DNA from: Kitasatospora cheerisanensis KCTC 2395
GTDB lineage: Bacteria > Actinomycetota > Actinomycetes > Streptomycetales > Streptomycetaceae
DNA: 64,000 bases
Reading direction: 5' to 3'
Assembly: GCF_000696185.1 (NCBI RefSeq)
Contig: NZ_KK853997.1
Span: 3,117,723 to 3,181,722, forward strand
Shown: positions 36,067 through 45,805 of the stretch, one piece after another
Layout: the number at the start of each line of letters is the position of its first letter
How positions within the stretch are numbered: position 1 is the first letter of the stretch
Notes under the pieces: model-generated
Seen by the model: the letters and a program-made list of their open reading frames with translations, nothing else
What the model was told of the DNA's origin: nothing
Databases searched by the model: none
Program-made: the position numbers and the translations under genes

Positions 36067-37437
36067 TCAGACCCTGGCGGGGGCGGGCGCGTCGGCGCCG
36101 TGCGGGGCGGCGGCGGGGCGGCGCAGGTAGACCGCCCAGGTGAGCAGGGAGCAGGCGGCGTAGGCGGCGAGGAAGGTGACGAACGCCGGGGTGCCGGTGT
36201 GCACGGTGCGGAAGGACTCGCGGAAGGCGAGGTTGATGAAGAGTCCGCCGAGCGCGCCGACGGCGCCGATCACGCCGATCGCGGCGCCGGACATCCGGCG
36301 CGACCAGGCGGCGGCGTCGGCGGGGGTGGTGCCGTCGGCGATCAGGTCCTGCGCCTTGGCGTCGAAGATGCCGGGGATCATCTTGTACGTGGAGCCGTTG
36401 CCGAGGCCGGCGAGCGCGAACAGCGCGACGAACCCGGTGAGGAAGAGCGGCAGCGAGCGGATCGCCGACGCCCAGGTGACGGTGCCGGCGGCGGCGGCCA
36501 TCGCGGCGAAGTTCCACAGCGTGATCCGGGCGCCGCCCCACCGGTCGGCGAGCTTCCCGCCGAGCGGGCGGGCCAGCGAGCCCAGCAGCGGCCCGAGGAA
36601 GGTGAGTTGGGCTGCCTGCAGGGCGGTGCGGCCGAACTGGTTCTGCAGCACCAGGCCGAACGCGAACGAGAACCCGATGAACGAGCCGAAGGTGCCGATG
36701 TACAGCGCCGACATCAGCCAGGTGTGCTTCTCCCGAACCACGGCGGCGATCGCCCCCGTGTCGGCCTTCACCGGCGCGAGGTTGTCCATGAACAGGGCGG
36801 CGCACAGCGCGGCCAGCACGATCAGCGGCAGGTAGACGGCGAGCACCAGCCGCGGGTGCCCGGCGCCCGCCAGGCCGATCACGGCGAGCGCGACCAGCTG
36901 GATCACCGGCACGCCGACGTTGCCGCCGCCGGCGTTCACGCCGAGCGCCCAGCCCTTGTGCCGGGCCGGGTAGAAGGCGTTGATGTTGGTCATCGAGGAC
37001 GCGAAGTTGCCGCCGCCGACCCCGGTGAGCGCGGCGACCAGCAGGAACGTCCGGTACGAGGTGCCGGGGTGCATCACGTACGCGGCGGCCAGCGTGGGCG
37101 CGAGCAGCAGCAGCGCGGAGACCACCGTCCAGTTCCGGCCGCCGAAGCGGGCGACCGCCACGGTGTAGGGGATGCGGACGAAGGAGCCGACCAGGGTGGG
37201 AACGGCGACCAGGAAGAATTTCCCGGCCGGGTCGATTCCGTACTCCGGGCCCATGAACAGCACCATCACCGACCAGAGGCTCCAGATCGAGAAGCCGATG
37301 TGTTCGGAGAGCACCGAGAAGACCAGATTGCGGCGGGCGGTGCGGCGTCCTGTGCTTTCCCAGAACTCCGGGTCCTCCGGATCCCAGTGGCGGATCCAAC
37401 GCCCGCCCGTCCTGCTGTTCGTGGTGGTGCCGTTCAT
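36067..37437 (-). CDS. narK: Nitrate/nitrite transporter (NarK-type MFS)
   Basis: 456 residues from ATG 37437, with GGAGGAGCAG at perfect spacing. Twelve helices; nitrate porter signatures GGGNFASSMTNINAFYPARHKGWALGVNAGGGNVGVPVIQL and GRTALQAAQLTFLGPLLGSLARPLGGKLADRWGG, the latter containing the Arg and Gly-rich motifs of the NNP family. It imports nitrate or exports nitrite. It precedes nnaR in the same direction. A weak GlnR-like element (CCAC-6 nt-GAAAC) lies about 55 bp before the start. Confidence 0.92.
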   Translation of the reverse strand: MNGTTTNSRTGGRWIRHWDPEDPEFWESTGRRTARRNLVFSVLSEHIGFSIWSLWSVMVLFMGPEYGIDPAGKFFLVAVPTLVGSFVRIPYTVAVARFGGRNWTVVSALLLLAPTLAAAYVMHPGTSYRTFLLVAALTGVGGGNFASSMTNINAFYPARHKGWALGVNAGGGNVGVPVIQLVALAVIGLAGAGHPRLVLAVYLPLIVLAALCAALFMDNLAPVKADTGAIAAVVREKHTWLMSALYIGTFGSFIGFSFAFGLVLQNQFGRTALQAAQLTFLGPLLGSLARPLGGKLADRWGGARITLWNFAAMAAAAGTVTWASAIRSLPLFLTGFVALFALAGLGNGSTYKMIPGIFDAKAQDLIADGTTPADAAAWSRRMSGAAIGVIGAVGALGGLFINLAFRESFRTVHTGTPAFVTFLAAYAACSLLTWAVYLRRPAAAPHGADAPAPARV

Positions 37438-37577
37438 GGGCTGCTCCTCCGAGTGCCGTAGGCCTGTGCCACTGACGCTAGGAGTCCACCGTTTCGGATC
37501 CGTGGTGCGATGTGAAGGGTTCTTGACCGTCTGTTCACCCGGACCCGGGCCGGGGTGTGAGGGCCCGGGACACACGA

Positions 37578-37607
37578 AGAGCCGTCCTCCGGATGGAGGA
37601 CGGCTCT
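37578..37607 (-). terminator. tmRNA terminator
   Basis: AGAGCCGTCCTCC (37578-37590) pairs with GGAGGACGGCTCT (37595-37607), 13 bp with a 4-nt loop, 15 nt beyond the tmRNA 3' end. Confidence 0.85.
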
Positions 37608-37622
37608 GCGATGCACATGGGG

Positions 37623-38001
37623 TGGTGGAGATGCCGGGAATCGAACCCGGGTCCAGTGGAGAGGATTCAGGACTTCTCCGAGCGCAGTCCGCTGTGATTT
37701 TCTCGGCCCTGGCGGTCACGCGGACAAGCCGCCAACAGGCCCAGCCACTGTTTGATTTCCCCGCCACCCCCGCGGCCGGGGTGGAAGGTTGAGTTCCCTA
37801 GATTATGCCAGGATCCGGGTCGGGAACGCCCCGGGCTGACACCCATTCACTTTCGCTGATCAGGCAGCGAGAGCGAACTGCTGGGAATCGCGCTTAGAGT
37901 TGGCGATTATTTTTTTGCGACACGTGGTTAACGAGATCATTGCCGCGTTCCTCGGCTCGCTTCTCCTGTTTCGACTGCCACTGTCGAAACCGATCATCCC
38001 C
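37623..38001 (-). ncRNA. ssrA: tmRNA (SsrA), tag ANSKRDSQQFALAA
   Basis: 379 nt. The 5' end GGGGATGATCGGTTTCGACA and the 3' end GGTTCGATTCCCGGCATCTC, followed by an encoded CCA, form the tRNA-Ala-like acceptor. The tag reading frame (37860-37904) encodes ANSKRDSQQFALAA followed by TGA, which is the streptomycete tag. With SmpB it frees stalled ribosomes and marks the peptide for proteases. The smpB gene lies upstream on the same strand, separated by one esterase gene. Confidence 0.97.
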
Positions 38002-38131
38002 ATGTTGATTTGACAAACAGCTCCCGGCGGGCGGGGCCCTCCGGGTGATGCGCTGCCATAGTACTCGGGCGGCCCGTCAAGGGTCCAGCGCATTAACGAG
38101 CGGCGGCCGACGGGCTCCTCCCGGCCGCGGG

Positions 38132-39394
38132 TCAGCCGGTGGCGCCCGGCAGGGCGAGCTCCCGGGCCAGCCAGGGCAGCGACTGCTTGAACGCGAAGGC
38201 GCCGAACTGCCAGTCGTGCTTGCCGGGGTGGATCTCGACCCGGGTCTTCAGGCCGGCCGCGTTGGTGGCCCGGTCGAGTTCCTTGGCGTTGGCGATGTGG
38301 CCGGCCTCGGTGTCGCCGACCATGAACAGGCCGGAGGAGGCGCTGTAGTCGCCGTGCTTGCCGCGCAGCACCGTCAGCGGGTCGTTGGCGGCCCAGGCCG
38401 CGGCGTCGCCGCCGTAGAGCTGGGAGATGGTGTTCTGCTTGCTGCCGGTGTTCGGTCCGAGGTCGCCGGCCATGTCGACGAAGTGGCCGAACACGTCGGG
38501 GTGGACGACGGCCAGGTCGAGGGCGCAGGTGCCGCCCATCGACCAGCCGGCCGCCGCCCAGGCGTGCGGGCCGGAGGCGGTGCCGAAGGTCTTCACGACG
38601 TACTGCGGGATGTCCTTGACCAGGTGGTCCTGGGCCTTGCCGGCCGGGCCGTTGACGCACTCGGTGTCGGCGTTGAAGCCGCCGGTGGCGTCCACGAAGA
38701 CCAGCACCGGGGCGTAGCCGTCGTGCGCGGCGGCGTACGCGTCGGCGGTCTGCACCGCGTTGCCGACCCGGATCCAGTTGCTCGGCGCCATGTACTGGCC
38801 GCCGATCATCTCCACCACCGGCAGCTGCGGGCGGACCTTGCTCTTGAACCAGGCCGGCGGCAGGTAGACCATCTCCTCGCGGTGCTGGAAGCCGCTCGGC
38901 ACCGCCGGGATGTCGACCGCGACGACCCGGCCCTCGGTGGCCTTGCCGACCGTGACGAGCGCCTGGTCGAGGCTCATCTGCTGCGGCACCGGCGCGCCCG
39001 CCAGGTCGGCCAGCGCGACGTCCACGCTCGGGTAGTAACCGGTGGCGGCGTTCAGCGAGTTGGCGCCGCAGACCAGGGCCAGCGCGGCGGCCACCGGCAC
39101 GGCGGCCATGTTCCACCAGCGGGCGTGCTGGAGGCCGAACGCCATGGTGCCGACGGCCAGCAGGGCGCAGAACACCCAGAACCACAGCCCGACCGGCAGC
39201 TCGTCCTGGACGTCGCCGAACAGCGCCACCAGGATGGCGATCAGGCCGGTGCCCAGGAGGGCCCCGCCGGCGACCCACGGGAGCCGGCGGCGCAACCAGA
39301 ACGGGCTGACCCGGACCGCCGCCGCACCCACGGCCGCGAGGGCCAGAATGCGCAAGGTCCAGGGGAGCCAGCCGCTCAGCAGTGAGGAGTCCAC
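38132..39394 (-). CDS. Membrane-anchored alpha/beta-hydrolase esterase
   Basis: 420 residues from GTG 39394. Four N-terminal membrane helices (to about 130) carry an extracytoplasmic esterase domain. The nucleophile Ser is in AAAGWSMGGTCALDLAVVHPDVF, and His is in EIHPGKHDWQFGAFAFKQSLPW. The shape is that of the esterase D/antigen-85-like family (mycolyltransferase fold), common in actinobacteria without a known substrate. It lies between smpB and the tmRNA gene. Confidence 0.8.
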   Translation of the reverse strand: MDSSLLSGWLPWTLRILALAAVGAAAVRVSPFWLRRRLPWVAGGALLGTGLIAILVALFGDVQDELPVGLWFWVFCALLAVGTMAFGLQHARWWNMAAVPVAAALALVCGANSLNAATGYYPSVDVALADLAGAPVPQQMSLDQALVTVGKATEGRVVAVDIPAVPSGFQHREEMVYLPPAWFKSKVRPQLPVVEMIGGQYMAPSNWIRVGNAVQTADAYAAAHDGYAPVLVFVDATGGFNADTECVNGPAGKAQDHLVKDIPQYVVKTFGTASGPHAWAAAGWSMGGTCALDLAVVHPDVFGHFVDMAGDLGPNTGSKQNTISQLYGGDAAAWAANDPLTVLRGKHGDYSASSGLFMVGDTEAGHIANAKELDRATNAAGLKTRVEIHPGKHDWQFGAFAFKQSLPWLARELALPGATG

Positions 39395-39476
39395 CCGGAG
39401 ATCGTACGGAAACGTCCGGTCACCGCACGCAACCGGGGTGGCACGCCCTTGACCTGACGTCGGCTCAAGCCGCGGT

Positions 39477-39953
39477 TCAGCCCTGCCGGCGGCGGGCCGC
39501 GGCCACGGCGCGGTCGGACTCGCGGCGGTCCTGGCGCTCGCGCAGGGTCTGCCGCTTGTCGTAGAGCTTCTTGCCGACGGCGAGGGCGATTTCGAGCTTG
39601 GCGCGGCCGTCCTTGAAGTACAGGGACAGCGGGACCAGGGTGTGGCCGGTCTCCTTGGCCTTGGACTCGATCTTGCGGATCTCCATCTTGTGCAGCAGCA
39701 GCTTGCGCTTGCGGCGGGCCGAGTGGTTGGTCCAGGTGCCCTGGGTGTACTCGGGGATGAAGACGTTGTCGATCCAGGCCTCGCCGCCCTGGATGTACGC
39801 GTAGCCGTCGACCAGGTTGGCCCGGCCCTCGCGGAGCGACTTGACCTCGGTTCCGGTGAGCACCATGCCGCACTCGTAGGTGTCGAGGATGGTGTACTCG
39901 TGCCGCGCCTTCTTGTTCTGCGCGACCAGCTTCTTGCCCGTTTCCTTTGCCAT
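39477..39953 (-). CDS. smpB: SsrA-binding protein SmpB
   Basis: 158 residues, ATG 39953. Standard Smp[82 protein letters not shown], and a C-terminal basic tail ([24 protein letters not shown]). It binds tmRNA and mimics the codon-anticodon helix in the A site. Downstream of the S41 protease gene by 44 bp, so probably the ftsEX-ctp-smpB operon end. Confidence 0.96.
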   Translation of the reverse strand: MAKETGKKLVAQNKKARHEYTILDTYECGMVLTGTEVKSLREGRANLVDGYAYIQGGEAWIDNVFIPEYTQGTWTNHSARRKRKLLLHKMEIRKIESKAKETGHTLVPLSLYFKDGRAKLEIALAVGKKLYDKRQTLRERQDRRESDRAVAAARRRQG

Positions 39954-39997
39954 AGCTCCGTCATTCTCGCACCTCGGGGGCGGCCTCGGCAGCCCCT

Positions 39998-41119
39998 TTA
40001 CGGCGCGGCGGGCTCCTGGTCGGCGGGGCTCAGCCCGTCCAGCACCTTCAGGGCGAGGGTCTCGGCCCCGTCCTCGTCGCCGGCCGGGGCGGGGACGTCG
40101 GGCTGCACGCCGGTGCCGTCCGGGGAGCCGCCGGCGGGGGTGCGGTAGCGGCCGACGGTGAGTTCGAGCACCGAGCCGTCGGCGAGCCGGCTGGGCTGCT
40201 GGACGGTGCCCTTGCCGAAGGTGCGTGCGCCGACCAGGACCGCCCGGGAGCGGTCCTGCAGCGCGCCGGCCAGGAGTTCGGCGGCGCTCATGGTGCCGCC
40301 GTCGACCAGCACCACCAGCGGGACGGCGGTGTCGCCGCCGGCGGCGGCGGTCAGTTCGCGCTGCTCGCCGTGCACCTGGTAGCTGGCGACCGGGCCGCCG
40401 TCGAGGAACACCGAGGCGACGCCGACGGCCTCCTCGACCAGGCCGCCGGAGTTGCCGCGCAGGTCGAGCACCACGCCGCGGGCGCCGGCCGCGGCGGCGC
40501 GCACCTGGTCGGCCACGCCCTCGGTGAAGGCGTGCACGGCGATCCGCGCGACCCCCGGGCGGGGGCGGTCGGTCTCCACCTCGCGGGCGGCCAGTTCGGC
40601 CCGGGTCAGGCGGAGTTCGCGCACCGGCCCGTCCTCGCCCTGCACGCCGAGCGCGACCGCGCTGCCGGCCGGTCCGCCGCGCAGCCGGGACACCACCTCG
40701 GTGACCGGCAGTTCCTCGGCGGGGACGCCGTCGACGGTGACCAGCCGCTCCCCCGCGGTGATGCCGGCCCGGGCGGCGGGCGAGCCGGGCAGCACCTCGG
40801 CCACCTCGGTGGGGCCGTCGGCGCTGCGGCCGACGGACAGTCCGACGCCCGGGTAGCGGCCGCCGGTGAAGTCCCGGTACTGCTGCGGGCTGAGGTAGGC
40901 CGCCCACCGGTCGCCGCTGGCGCCCACCAGTTGCCGGGCCTCCTGCGGGCTCAGGTCGGCGCCGGTCAGGTCGGCGCCGCGGAGCCCGTCGGACGACGAA
41001 GGGGCCCGGGGCGAACCGATCGGCTCGCCCCAGGCCCCTGATGCGGCGCCGGCGAACAGCACGGCGCCGAACACCAGCCCGAGCGTCATCCCCTGGCGTA
41101 CTCGCGGCGCAGTCGGCAT
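39998..41119 (-). CDS. C-terminal processing peptidase (S41) with PDZ domain
   Basis: 373 residues from ATG 41119. Signal peptide or anchor ([21 protein letters not shown]), then PDZ ([26 protein letters not shown]) and the S41 catalytic domain. The Ser is in [21 protein letters not shown], and the Lys five turns later in [16 protein letters not shown], giving the Ser-Lys dyad. It cleaves secreted or cell-wall proteins near their C-termini. Conserved between ftsX and smpB, which suggests a role in division or envelope maturation. Confidence 0.9.
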   Translation of the reverse strand: MPTAPRVRQGMTLGLVFGAVLFAGAASGAWGEPIGSPRAPSSSDGLRGADLTGADLSPQEARQLVGASGDRWAAYLSPQQYRDFTGGRYPGVGLSVGRSADGPTEVAEVLPGSPAARAGITAGERLVTVDGVPAEELPVTEVVSRLRGGPAGSAVALGVQGEDGPVRELRLTRAELAAREVETDRPRPGVARIAVHAFTEGVADQVRAAAAGARGVVLDLRGNSGGLVEEAVGVASVFLDGGPVASYQVHGEQRELTAAAGGDTAVPLVVLVDGGTMSAAELLAGALQDRSRAVLVGARTFGKGTVQQPSRLADGSVLELTVGRYRTPAGGSPDGTGVQPDVPAPAGDEDGAETLALKVLDGLSPADQEPAAP

Positions 41120-41154
41120 GCCGCCGAGTCTAGGGCCTCGGCGGCGACGGACCG

Positions 41155-42063
41155 TCAGACCTTCAGGTACTTCCGGAGGGTGAAGAACGCCGCGATGCCG
41201 GCCATCGCCATGCCGACCACGACCATCAGCGGAATGACCGCCAACACCGAGGACAGGCCGATGAAGTGGATGAACAGCACCTTCTTGGCCAGCCAGCCCT
41301 GGACGAAGAAGTGTCCGCCCAGCAGCAGCAGCGAGGCCAGGCCCGCGCCGAGCAGCGCGGCGAACGCGGCCTCCGCGATGAACGGCATCTGCACGTAGAA
41401 GTTGGACGCGCCGACGAGCCTCATGATGCCGGTCTCGCGGCGGCGGCTGAACGCGGACACCCGGACGGTGTTGACGATCAGCAGCAGGGCCACGCAGAGC
41501 ATCAGCGTCATGATCACGAAGGCGGCGGTCTGCAGGCCGCGCAGCAGGCCGAACAGGTTCTCCAGGATCTTCCGCTGGTCCTCGACCGACTTGACGCCGG
41601 GCTTGCCCGCGAACTGGCTCTGGATCACGTCGTACTTGGTCGGGTCGTTCAGCTTGACCCGCCAGGACGCCGGCATCGCGTCCGGACCGACCGCCGCGAG
41701 CAGCGGGTTGTCCGGGTTGGACTCCTTGAAGTGCTGGTACGCCTCGTTCGGGGTCTCGAAGGTGGCGCTCTGCACCAGCGGGGTCAGCTTGTCCAACTCG
41801 GACTTGACCTGCTGGATCTGGTCGTTGGTGGCCGCTCCGCTCGCGCACTGGGGCGAGTTGTGGTCCGCCTTCGCACAGAAGTAGATGCTGACCTCGACCT
41901 TGTCGTACCAGTAGTCCTTCATGGAGTTGACCTGGTCGCGGACGAGCAGCGAGGCACCGGCGAGGGCGAGCGAGAGCGCGACACTGACCACGACGGCGAT
42001 CGTCATGGTCAGGTTGCGGCGGAGACCGACGCCGATCTCCGACAGAACGAACTGGGCGCGCAT
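41155..42063 (-). CDS. ftsX: Cell division protein FtsX
   Basis: 302 residues. An N-terminal helix (NLTMTIAVVVSVALSLALAGASLLV) leads to a large outer loop (about 45-170). Three further helices follow in the FtsX/MacB permease pattern (RRETGIMRLVGASNFYVQMPFIAEAAFAALLGAGLASLLLLG). It is the membrane half of FtsEX, which controls peptidoglycan hydrolases at the septum. It follows ftsE by 11 nt. A Cys pair in the outer loop (SIYFCAKADHNSPQCASG) may form a disulfide. Confidence 0.94.
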   Translation of the reverse strand: MRAQFVLSEIGVGLRRNLTMTIAVVVSVALSLALAGASLLVRDQVNSMKDYWYDKVEVSIYFCAKADHNSPQCASGAATNDQIQQVKSELDKLTPLVQSATFETPNEAYQHFKESNPDNPLLAAVGPDAMPASWRVKLNDPTKYDVIQSQFAGKPGVKSVEDQRKILENLFGLLRGLQTAAFVIMTLMLCVALLLIVNTVRVSAFSRRRETGIMRLVGASNFYVQMPFIAEAAFAALLGAGLASLLLLGGHFFVQGWLAKKVLFIHFIGLSSVLAVIPLMVVVGMAMAGIAAFFTLRKYLKV

Positions 42064-42074
42064 GCTTCTCTCTT

Positions 42075-42764
42075 CTAGCTCTGGTATCCGTAGACGCCGC
42101 GGGCCTGGTCGCGGACCAGCAGGCCCTTGTCGAGCTCGATGACGCGCTTGCGCATCTGGTCGACGATCGCCTGGTCGTGGGTGGCCATCAGCACGGTGGT
42201 GCCGGTCCGGTTGATCCGGTCCAGCAGCTTCATGATCCCGACCGAGTTCTGCGGGTCGAGGTTTCCGGTGGGCTCGTCGGCGATCAGCAGCATCGGCCGG
42301 TTCACGAACGCCCGGGCGATCGCCACGCGCTGCTGCTCACCGCCCGACAGCTCGCCGGGCATCCGGTCCTCCTTGCCGCCGAGGCCGACCAGGTCGAGCA
42401 CCTCGGGCACCACCTTGTTGATGGCGCTCTTCGGCTTGCCGATGACCTCCAGGGCGAACGCGACGTTCTGCCCCACGGTCTTGTTCGGCAGCAGGCGGAA
42501 GTCCTGGAAGACGGTGCCCAGTTGGCGGCGCATGTGCGGCACCTTCCAGTTGGACAGCTTGCCCAGGTCCTTGCCGAGCACGTGGACCGCGCCGGTGGAC
42601 GGGCGCTCCTCGCGCAGGCACAGGCGCAGGAACGTCGACTTGCCCGAACCGGACGAACCGACCAGGAAGACGAACTCGCCCTTCTCGATCTCCAGCGAGA
42701 CGTTGTCCAGGGCCGGACGGTTCTGCTTGGGATAGGTCTTGGAGACGTTGTCGAATCTGATCAC
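42075..42764 (-). CDS. ftsE: Cell division ATP-binding protein FtsE
   Basis: 229 residues. Walker [18 protein letters not shown] loop, signature [21 protein letters not shown], Walker [17 protein letters not shown] and H-loop [10 protein letters not shown]. The N-terminus [20 protein letters not shown] is typical. It is the ATPase of FtsEX and the first gene of the ftsE-ftsX-S41 protease-smpB run. Confidence 0.96.
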   Translation of the reverse strand: MIRFDNVSKTYPKQNRPALDNVSLEIEKGEFVFLVGSSGSGKSTFLRLCLREERPSTGAVHVLGKDLGKLSNWKVPHMRRQLGTVFQDFRLLPNKTVGQNVAFALEVIGKPKSAINKVVPEVLDLVGLGGKEDRMPGELSGGEQQRVAIARAFVNRPMLLIADEPTGNLDPQNSVGIMKLLDRINRTGTTVLMATHDQAIVDQMRKRVIELDKGLLVRDQARGVYGYQS

Positions 42765-43025
42765 GGCTGCATCACGGGGGCCATCCTAGGTGGATCGGAG
42801 CCAGTGACCTTACGCGATGCCCATGCGCACCCGCAGTGACCGGCCGCCTACCGACCGCAGTTTGGTCAGGTGCGGTTCCGGTTCGGAGCGGAAATTGCGA
42901 GGTACGTCACAGATCGGTAACCCTTCCCCTCCGGGGGCCGAGGTGTCCCGAACCTGGCAGAGTGGTAGGGAGTCGGAACCGAAGCCGCCTCCGGCACGTT
43001 GGCTATGCAGCAAGGAGGAGATCGC

Positions 43026-43214
43026 ATGACCTGCGACCAACTGGTGTGCGCCAACTGCAACGGCCGCGTCGTCGACGGCCGCTGCCCGGTGTGCCGCGCC
43101 AACCGCGCCCGGCTCCAGCAGGAGCAGCACGGGCCGTTCGCCGCACTCAGCCCGGCGGTCCTGCTGGCCGTCCTGTGCGCCGCGGTCCTCCTGCTCGCGC
43201 TGCTGGCGCGCTGA
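43026..43214 (+). CDS. Small zinc-ribbon membrane protein
   Basis: 62 residues from ATG 43026, preceded by AAGGAGGAG, one of the best ribosome-binding sites in the window. Two Cys pairs (CANC ... CPVC) form a zinc-ribbon, and the C-terminal 23 residues are a membrane helix (LLAVLCAAVLLLALLA). Its topology puts the ribbon on one side and nothing on the other. Convergent with prfB across a terminator. Function unknown. Confidence 0.75.
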   Translation: MTCDQLVCANCNGRVVDGRCPVCRANRARLQQEQHGPFAALSPAVLLAVLCAAVLLLALLAR

Positions 43215-43227
43215 CCCGAGACCCGAC

Positions 43228-43261
43228 GAGAAGGGCCCCACCGCTCGGCGGTGGGGCCCTT
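43228..43261. terminator. Bidirectional terminator between zinc-ribbon gene and prfB
   Basis: GAAGGGCCCCACCGC (43228-43242) pairs with GCGGTGGGGCCCTTC (43246-43260): 15 bp, 3-nt loop. Shared by the convergent genes. Confidence 0.85.
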
Positions 43262-43286
43262 CCTCATTGCTTTACCGGCGGACGGC

Positions 43287-44390
43287 TCAGCTCTCGCGCT
43301 GCTTGCGCCACCGGATGCCGGCTTCGATGAAGCCGTCGATGTCGCCGTCCAGGACCGACTGCGGGTTGCCGACCTCGTGCTCGGTGCGCAGGTCCTTGAC
43401 CATCTGGTACGGGTGCAGGACGTAGGAGCGCATCTGGTTGCCCCAGGAGCTGCCGCTGTCCTTGAGCGCGTCCATCGCCGCGCGCTCCTCCTGGCGGCGC
43501 CGCTCCAGCAGCTTGGCCTGGAGGACGTTCATCGCCGAGGCCTTGTTCTGGATCTGCGAGCGCTCGTTCTGGCAGGAGACCACCACGCCGGTGGGGAGGT
43601 GGGTGATGCGGACCGCGGAGTCGGTGGTGTTGACGCCCTGGCCGCCGGGGCCGGACGCGCGGTAGACGTCGATGCGCAGGTCGTTCTCGTCGATGTCGAC
43701 GTGGTCGGACTGCTCGACGACGGGGAGGACCTCGACGCCGGCGAAGGAGGTCTGCCGGCGGCCCTGGTTGTCGAACGGGGAGATGCGGACCAGGCGGTGG
43801 GTGCCCTGCTCGACGGAGAGGGTGCCGTACGCGTAGGGGGCCTTGACGGTGAAGGTCGCGGACTTGATGCCGGCTTCTTCGGCGTACGAGGTGTCGTAGA
43901 CCTCGGTCGGGTAGCCGTGCCGCTCGGCCCAGCGCAGGTACATGCGCATCAGCTGCTCGGCGAAGTCGGCGGCGTCCACGCCGCCCGCCTCGGCACGGAT
44001 GTTGACGAGGGCCTCGCGGGCGTCGTACTCGCCGGAGAGCAGGGTGCGCACCTCCAGCTCCTCGACGGCCTTCTTGACGGATTCGAGCTCGGCCTCGGCC
44101 TCGACGCGGGTGTCCGCGTCGTCCTCGGCCTCGGCGAGTTCGAACAGGACGCCCAGGTCTTCGACCCGGCCGCGCAGGTTCTCCACCTTGCGCAGCTCGC
44201 CCTGGAGGAAGGAGAGCCGGCTGGTGACCTTCTGCGCGTTCGCGACGTCGTCCCACAGGGTGGGGGCGGCTGCCTCCTCCTCCAGGGTCGCGATGTCGGC
44301 CCGGATCTTGTCCAGGTCGAGGACTGCCTCGATCGACGCCATGGTCGAGTCGAGGTTCTTGAGCTCTTCGGAAGGATCGACGGCTGCCAC
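43287..44390 (-). CDS. prfB: Peptide chain release factor 2
   Basis: 367 residues from GTG 44390. The stop-codon reading motif SPF is in [19 protein letters not shown], and the hydrolysis motif GGQ in [18 protein letters not shown]. It ends uncut. The programmed +1 frameshift with an in-frame UGA that controls RF2 in enterobacteria is absent, as is usual in actinobacteria. It releases peptides at UAA and UGA, the latter the dominant stop codon in this genome. Confidence 0.96.
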   Translation of the reverse strand: MAAVDPSEELKNLDSTMASIEAVLDLDKIRADIATLEEEAAAPTLWDDVANAQKVTSRLSFLQGELRKVENLRGRVEDLGVLFELAEAEDDADTRVEAEAELESVKKAVEELEVRTLLSGEYDAREALVNIRAEAGGVDAADFAEQLMRMYLRWAERHGYPTEVYDTSYAEEAGIKSATFTVKAPYAYGTLSVEQGTHRLVRISPFDNQGRRQTSFAGVEVLPVVEQSDHVDIDENDLRIDVYRASGPGGQGVNTTDSAVRITHLPTGVVVSCQNERSQIQNKASAMNVLQAKLLERRRQEERAAMDALKDSGSSWGNQMRSYVLHPYQMVKDLRTEHEVGNPQSVLDGDIDGFIEAGIRWRKQRES

Positions 44391-44424
44391 GCCACAAGGG
44401 TAATGGTTCGGCGGGGGGGCTCGG

Positions 44425-45675
44425 CTACAACCGGGGGTGCCAGGTGGTGTGCACGCCGATCGCGGTGGCCGCGGGCGGTTCGGCGGCGAACGCCGTCCAG
44501 GCGGCGGCGGCCCCGGCGAGCAGCAGGATCACGGCGATCAGCACCGCCAGGGTGCGGCGGCGGCGGATCAGCTGGGCGCGGGTGCGGCGGTGGGTTCCGG
44601 CGGCGGGCTGGGTGCGCTGGGCCCGGGACTCCTCCGCGTAGGAGGCGAGCTCTTGGGCGGAGGGGCGGCGCAGGCTGGTGTGGGTGTCTCGGGTGGAGTC
44701 GGGGGTGGGGCCGGGCACCAGCGGCACGGCGGGGCCGCGGCGGCGGCGGTGGGCGCCGCGGCCGGCGTCCACCTCGGCGTAGACGGCCTCGCCGGGGGTG
44801 GGCGCCTCCTCGGTGGCGGTGCGCTGCGCGGGCACCGCGAGCGGGCCGACGCCGGCCAGTTCGGGCAGCAGTTCGCGCAGCCGGGAGGCGAGTTCGGCGG
44901 CCCGCAGCCGGGAGGCGGGGGCCTTGGCCAGGCATTCGGAGATGATCCGCCACAGGCCGTCCGGCATGCCGTCGACCGGGGGGACGTTCTCGGTGACGTG
45001 CCGGCGCAGCACCGCGCCGGTGTGGCCGCCGCCGAACGGGGTGGCCCCGGTGAGCAGTTCGTACAGCACGGTGGCGAGGGCGTAGATGTCGACGGCGGCG
45101 CGCGGCTCCAGGCCCTCGATGATCTCGGGGGCGAGGTAGTCGGGGGTGCCGATGATCCGGGTGGCCCGGGTGCGGCGGGGGGCGTCGACCAGGCGGGCGA
45201 TGCCGAAGTCGGTGAGCTTGGCGCGCGGGGCGCCGCCGGGCCCGGCCGGGGCGGCGAGGTCGAGCAGCACGTTCTCCGGCTTGACGTCGCGGTGGACGAT
45301 GCCGGCGGCGTGCGCGGCGGCCAGGCCGTCGGCGACGTCGGCGATCACCGAGGCGGCGACCAGCGGGGCGAGCACGCCGTCGCGCTCCAGGCGGGTGCGC
45401 AGGTCGGTGCCCTGGACCAGGTCCATGACCAGGGCGAGGTCGCTGCCGTCGACCACCATGTCGTGCACCCCGACCACGTGCGGGTGGTCGAGGCAGGTCA
45501 GCGCGGTGCGCTCCTGGACGAAGCGGCCGACCAGGACCTGGTCGGCGGCCAGGTCCTCGCGCAGCAGCTTCACCGCCACCGGCCCGTCCGGGCCCTCGCC
45601 GAGCCACACCGTGCCGGCCGAGCCGCGGCCGATCACCTGGTGGACCGTGTACCGGCTGCCGATCTTGCGTGCCAA
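44425..45675 (-). CDS. Eukaryotic-type Ser/Thr protein kinase (PkaB-like)
   Basis: 416 residues, ATG 45675. Glycine loop [27 protein letters not shown] with the ATP Lys; catalytic loop [18 protein letters not shown] in [19 protein letters not shown] as [10 protein letters not shown]. The intracellular linker is long, and a single membrane helix ([22 protein letters not shown], about 374-395) is followed by a very short outer tail, so there is no PASTA sensor. From memory it matches PkaB of S. coelicolor. It is 34 bp upstream of prfB and 130 bp from the second kinase. Confidence 0.9.
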   Translation of the reverse strand: MARKIGSRYTVHQVIGRGSAGTVWLGEGPDGPVAVKLLREDLAADQVLVGRFVQERTALTCLDHPHVVGVHDMVVDGSDLALVMDLVQGTDLRTRLERDGVLAPLVAASVIADVADGLAAAHAAGIVHRDVKPENVLLDLAAPAGPGGAPRAKLTDFGIARLVDAPRRTRATRIIGTPDYLAPEIIEGLEPRAAVDIYALATVLYELLTGATPFGGGHTGAVLRRHVTENVPPVDGMPDGLWRIISECLAKAPASRLRAAELASRLRELLPELAGVGPLAVPAQRTATEEAPTPGEAVYAEVDAGRGAHRRRRGPAVPLVPGPTPDSTRDTHTSLRRPSAQELASYAEESRAQRTQPAAGTHRRTRAQLIRRRRTLAVLIAVILLLAGAAAAWTAFAAEPPAATAIGVHTTWHPRL

Positions 45676-45805
45676 TGCTGCTCCGTGGGCTCGTGAGGTC
45701 GGTGCTCGACGAACAACCTACGCGGCCGAGGGGTCTGCGGGGGCCGTGGAGGGCCCCCGCAGAGGTTCCGATCCGGTGGAATTTCGCGGGATTGTCGACA
45801 AAGCG

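Noticed and set aside
43287..44390. Programmed frameshift in prfB
   Set aside because: The gene reads in one frame with no internal UGA.
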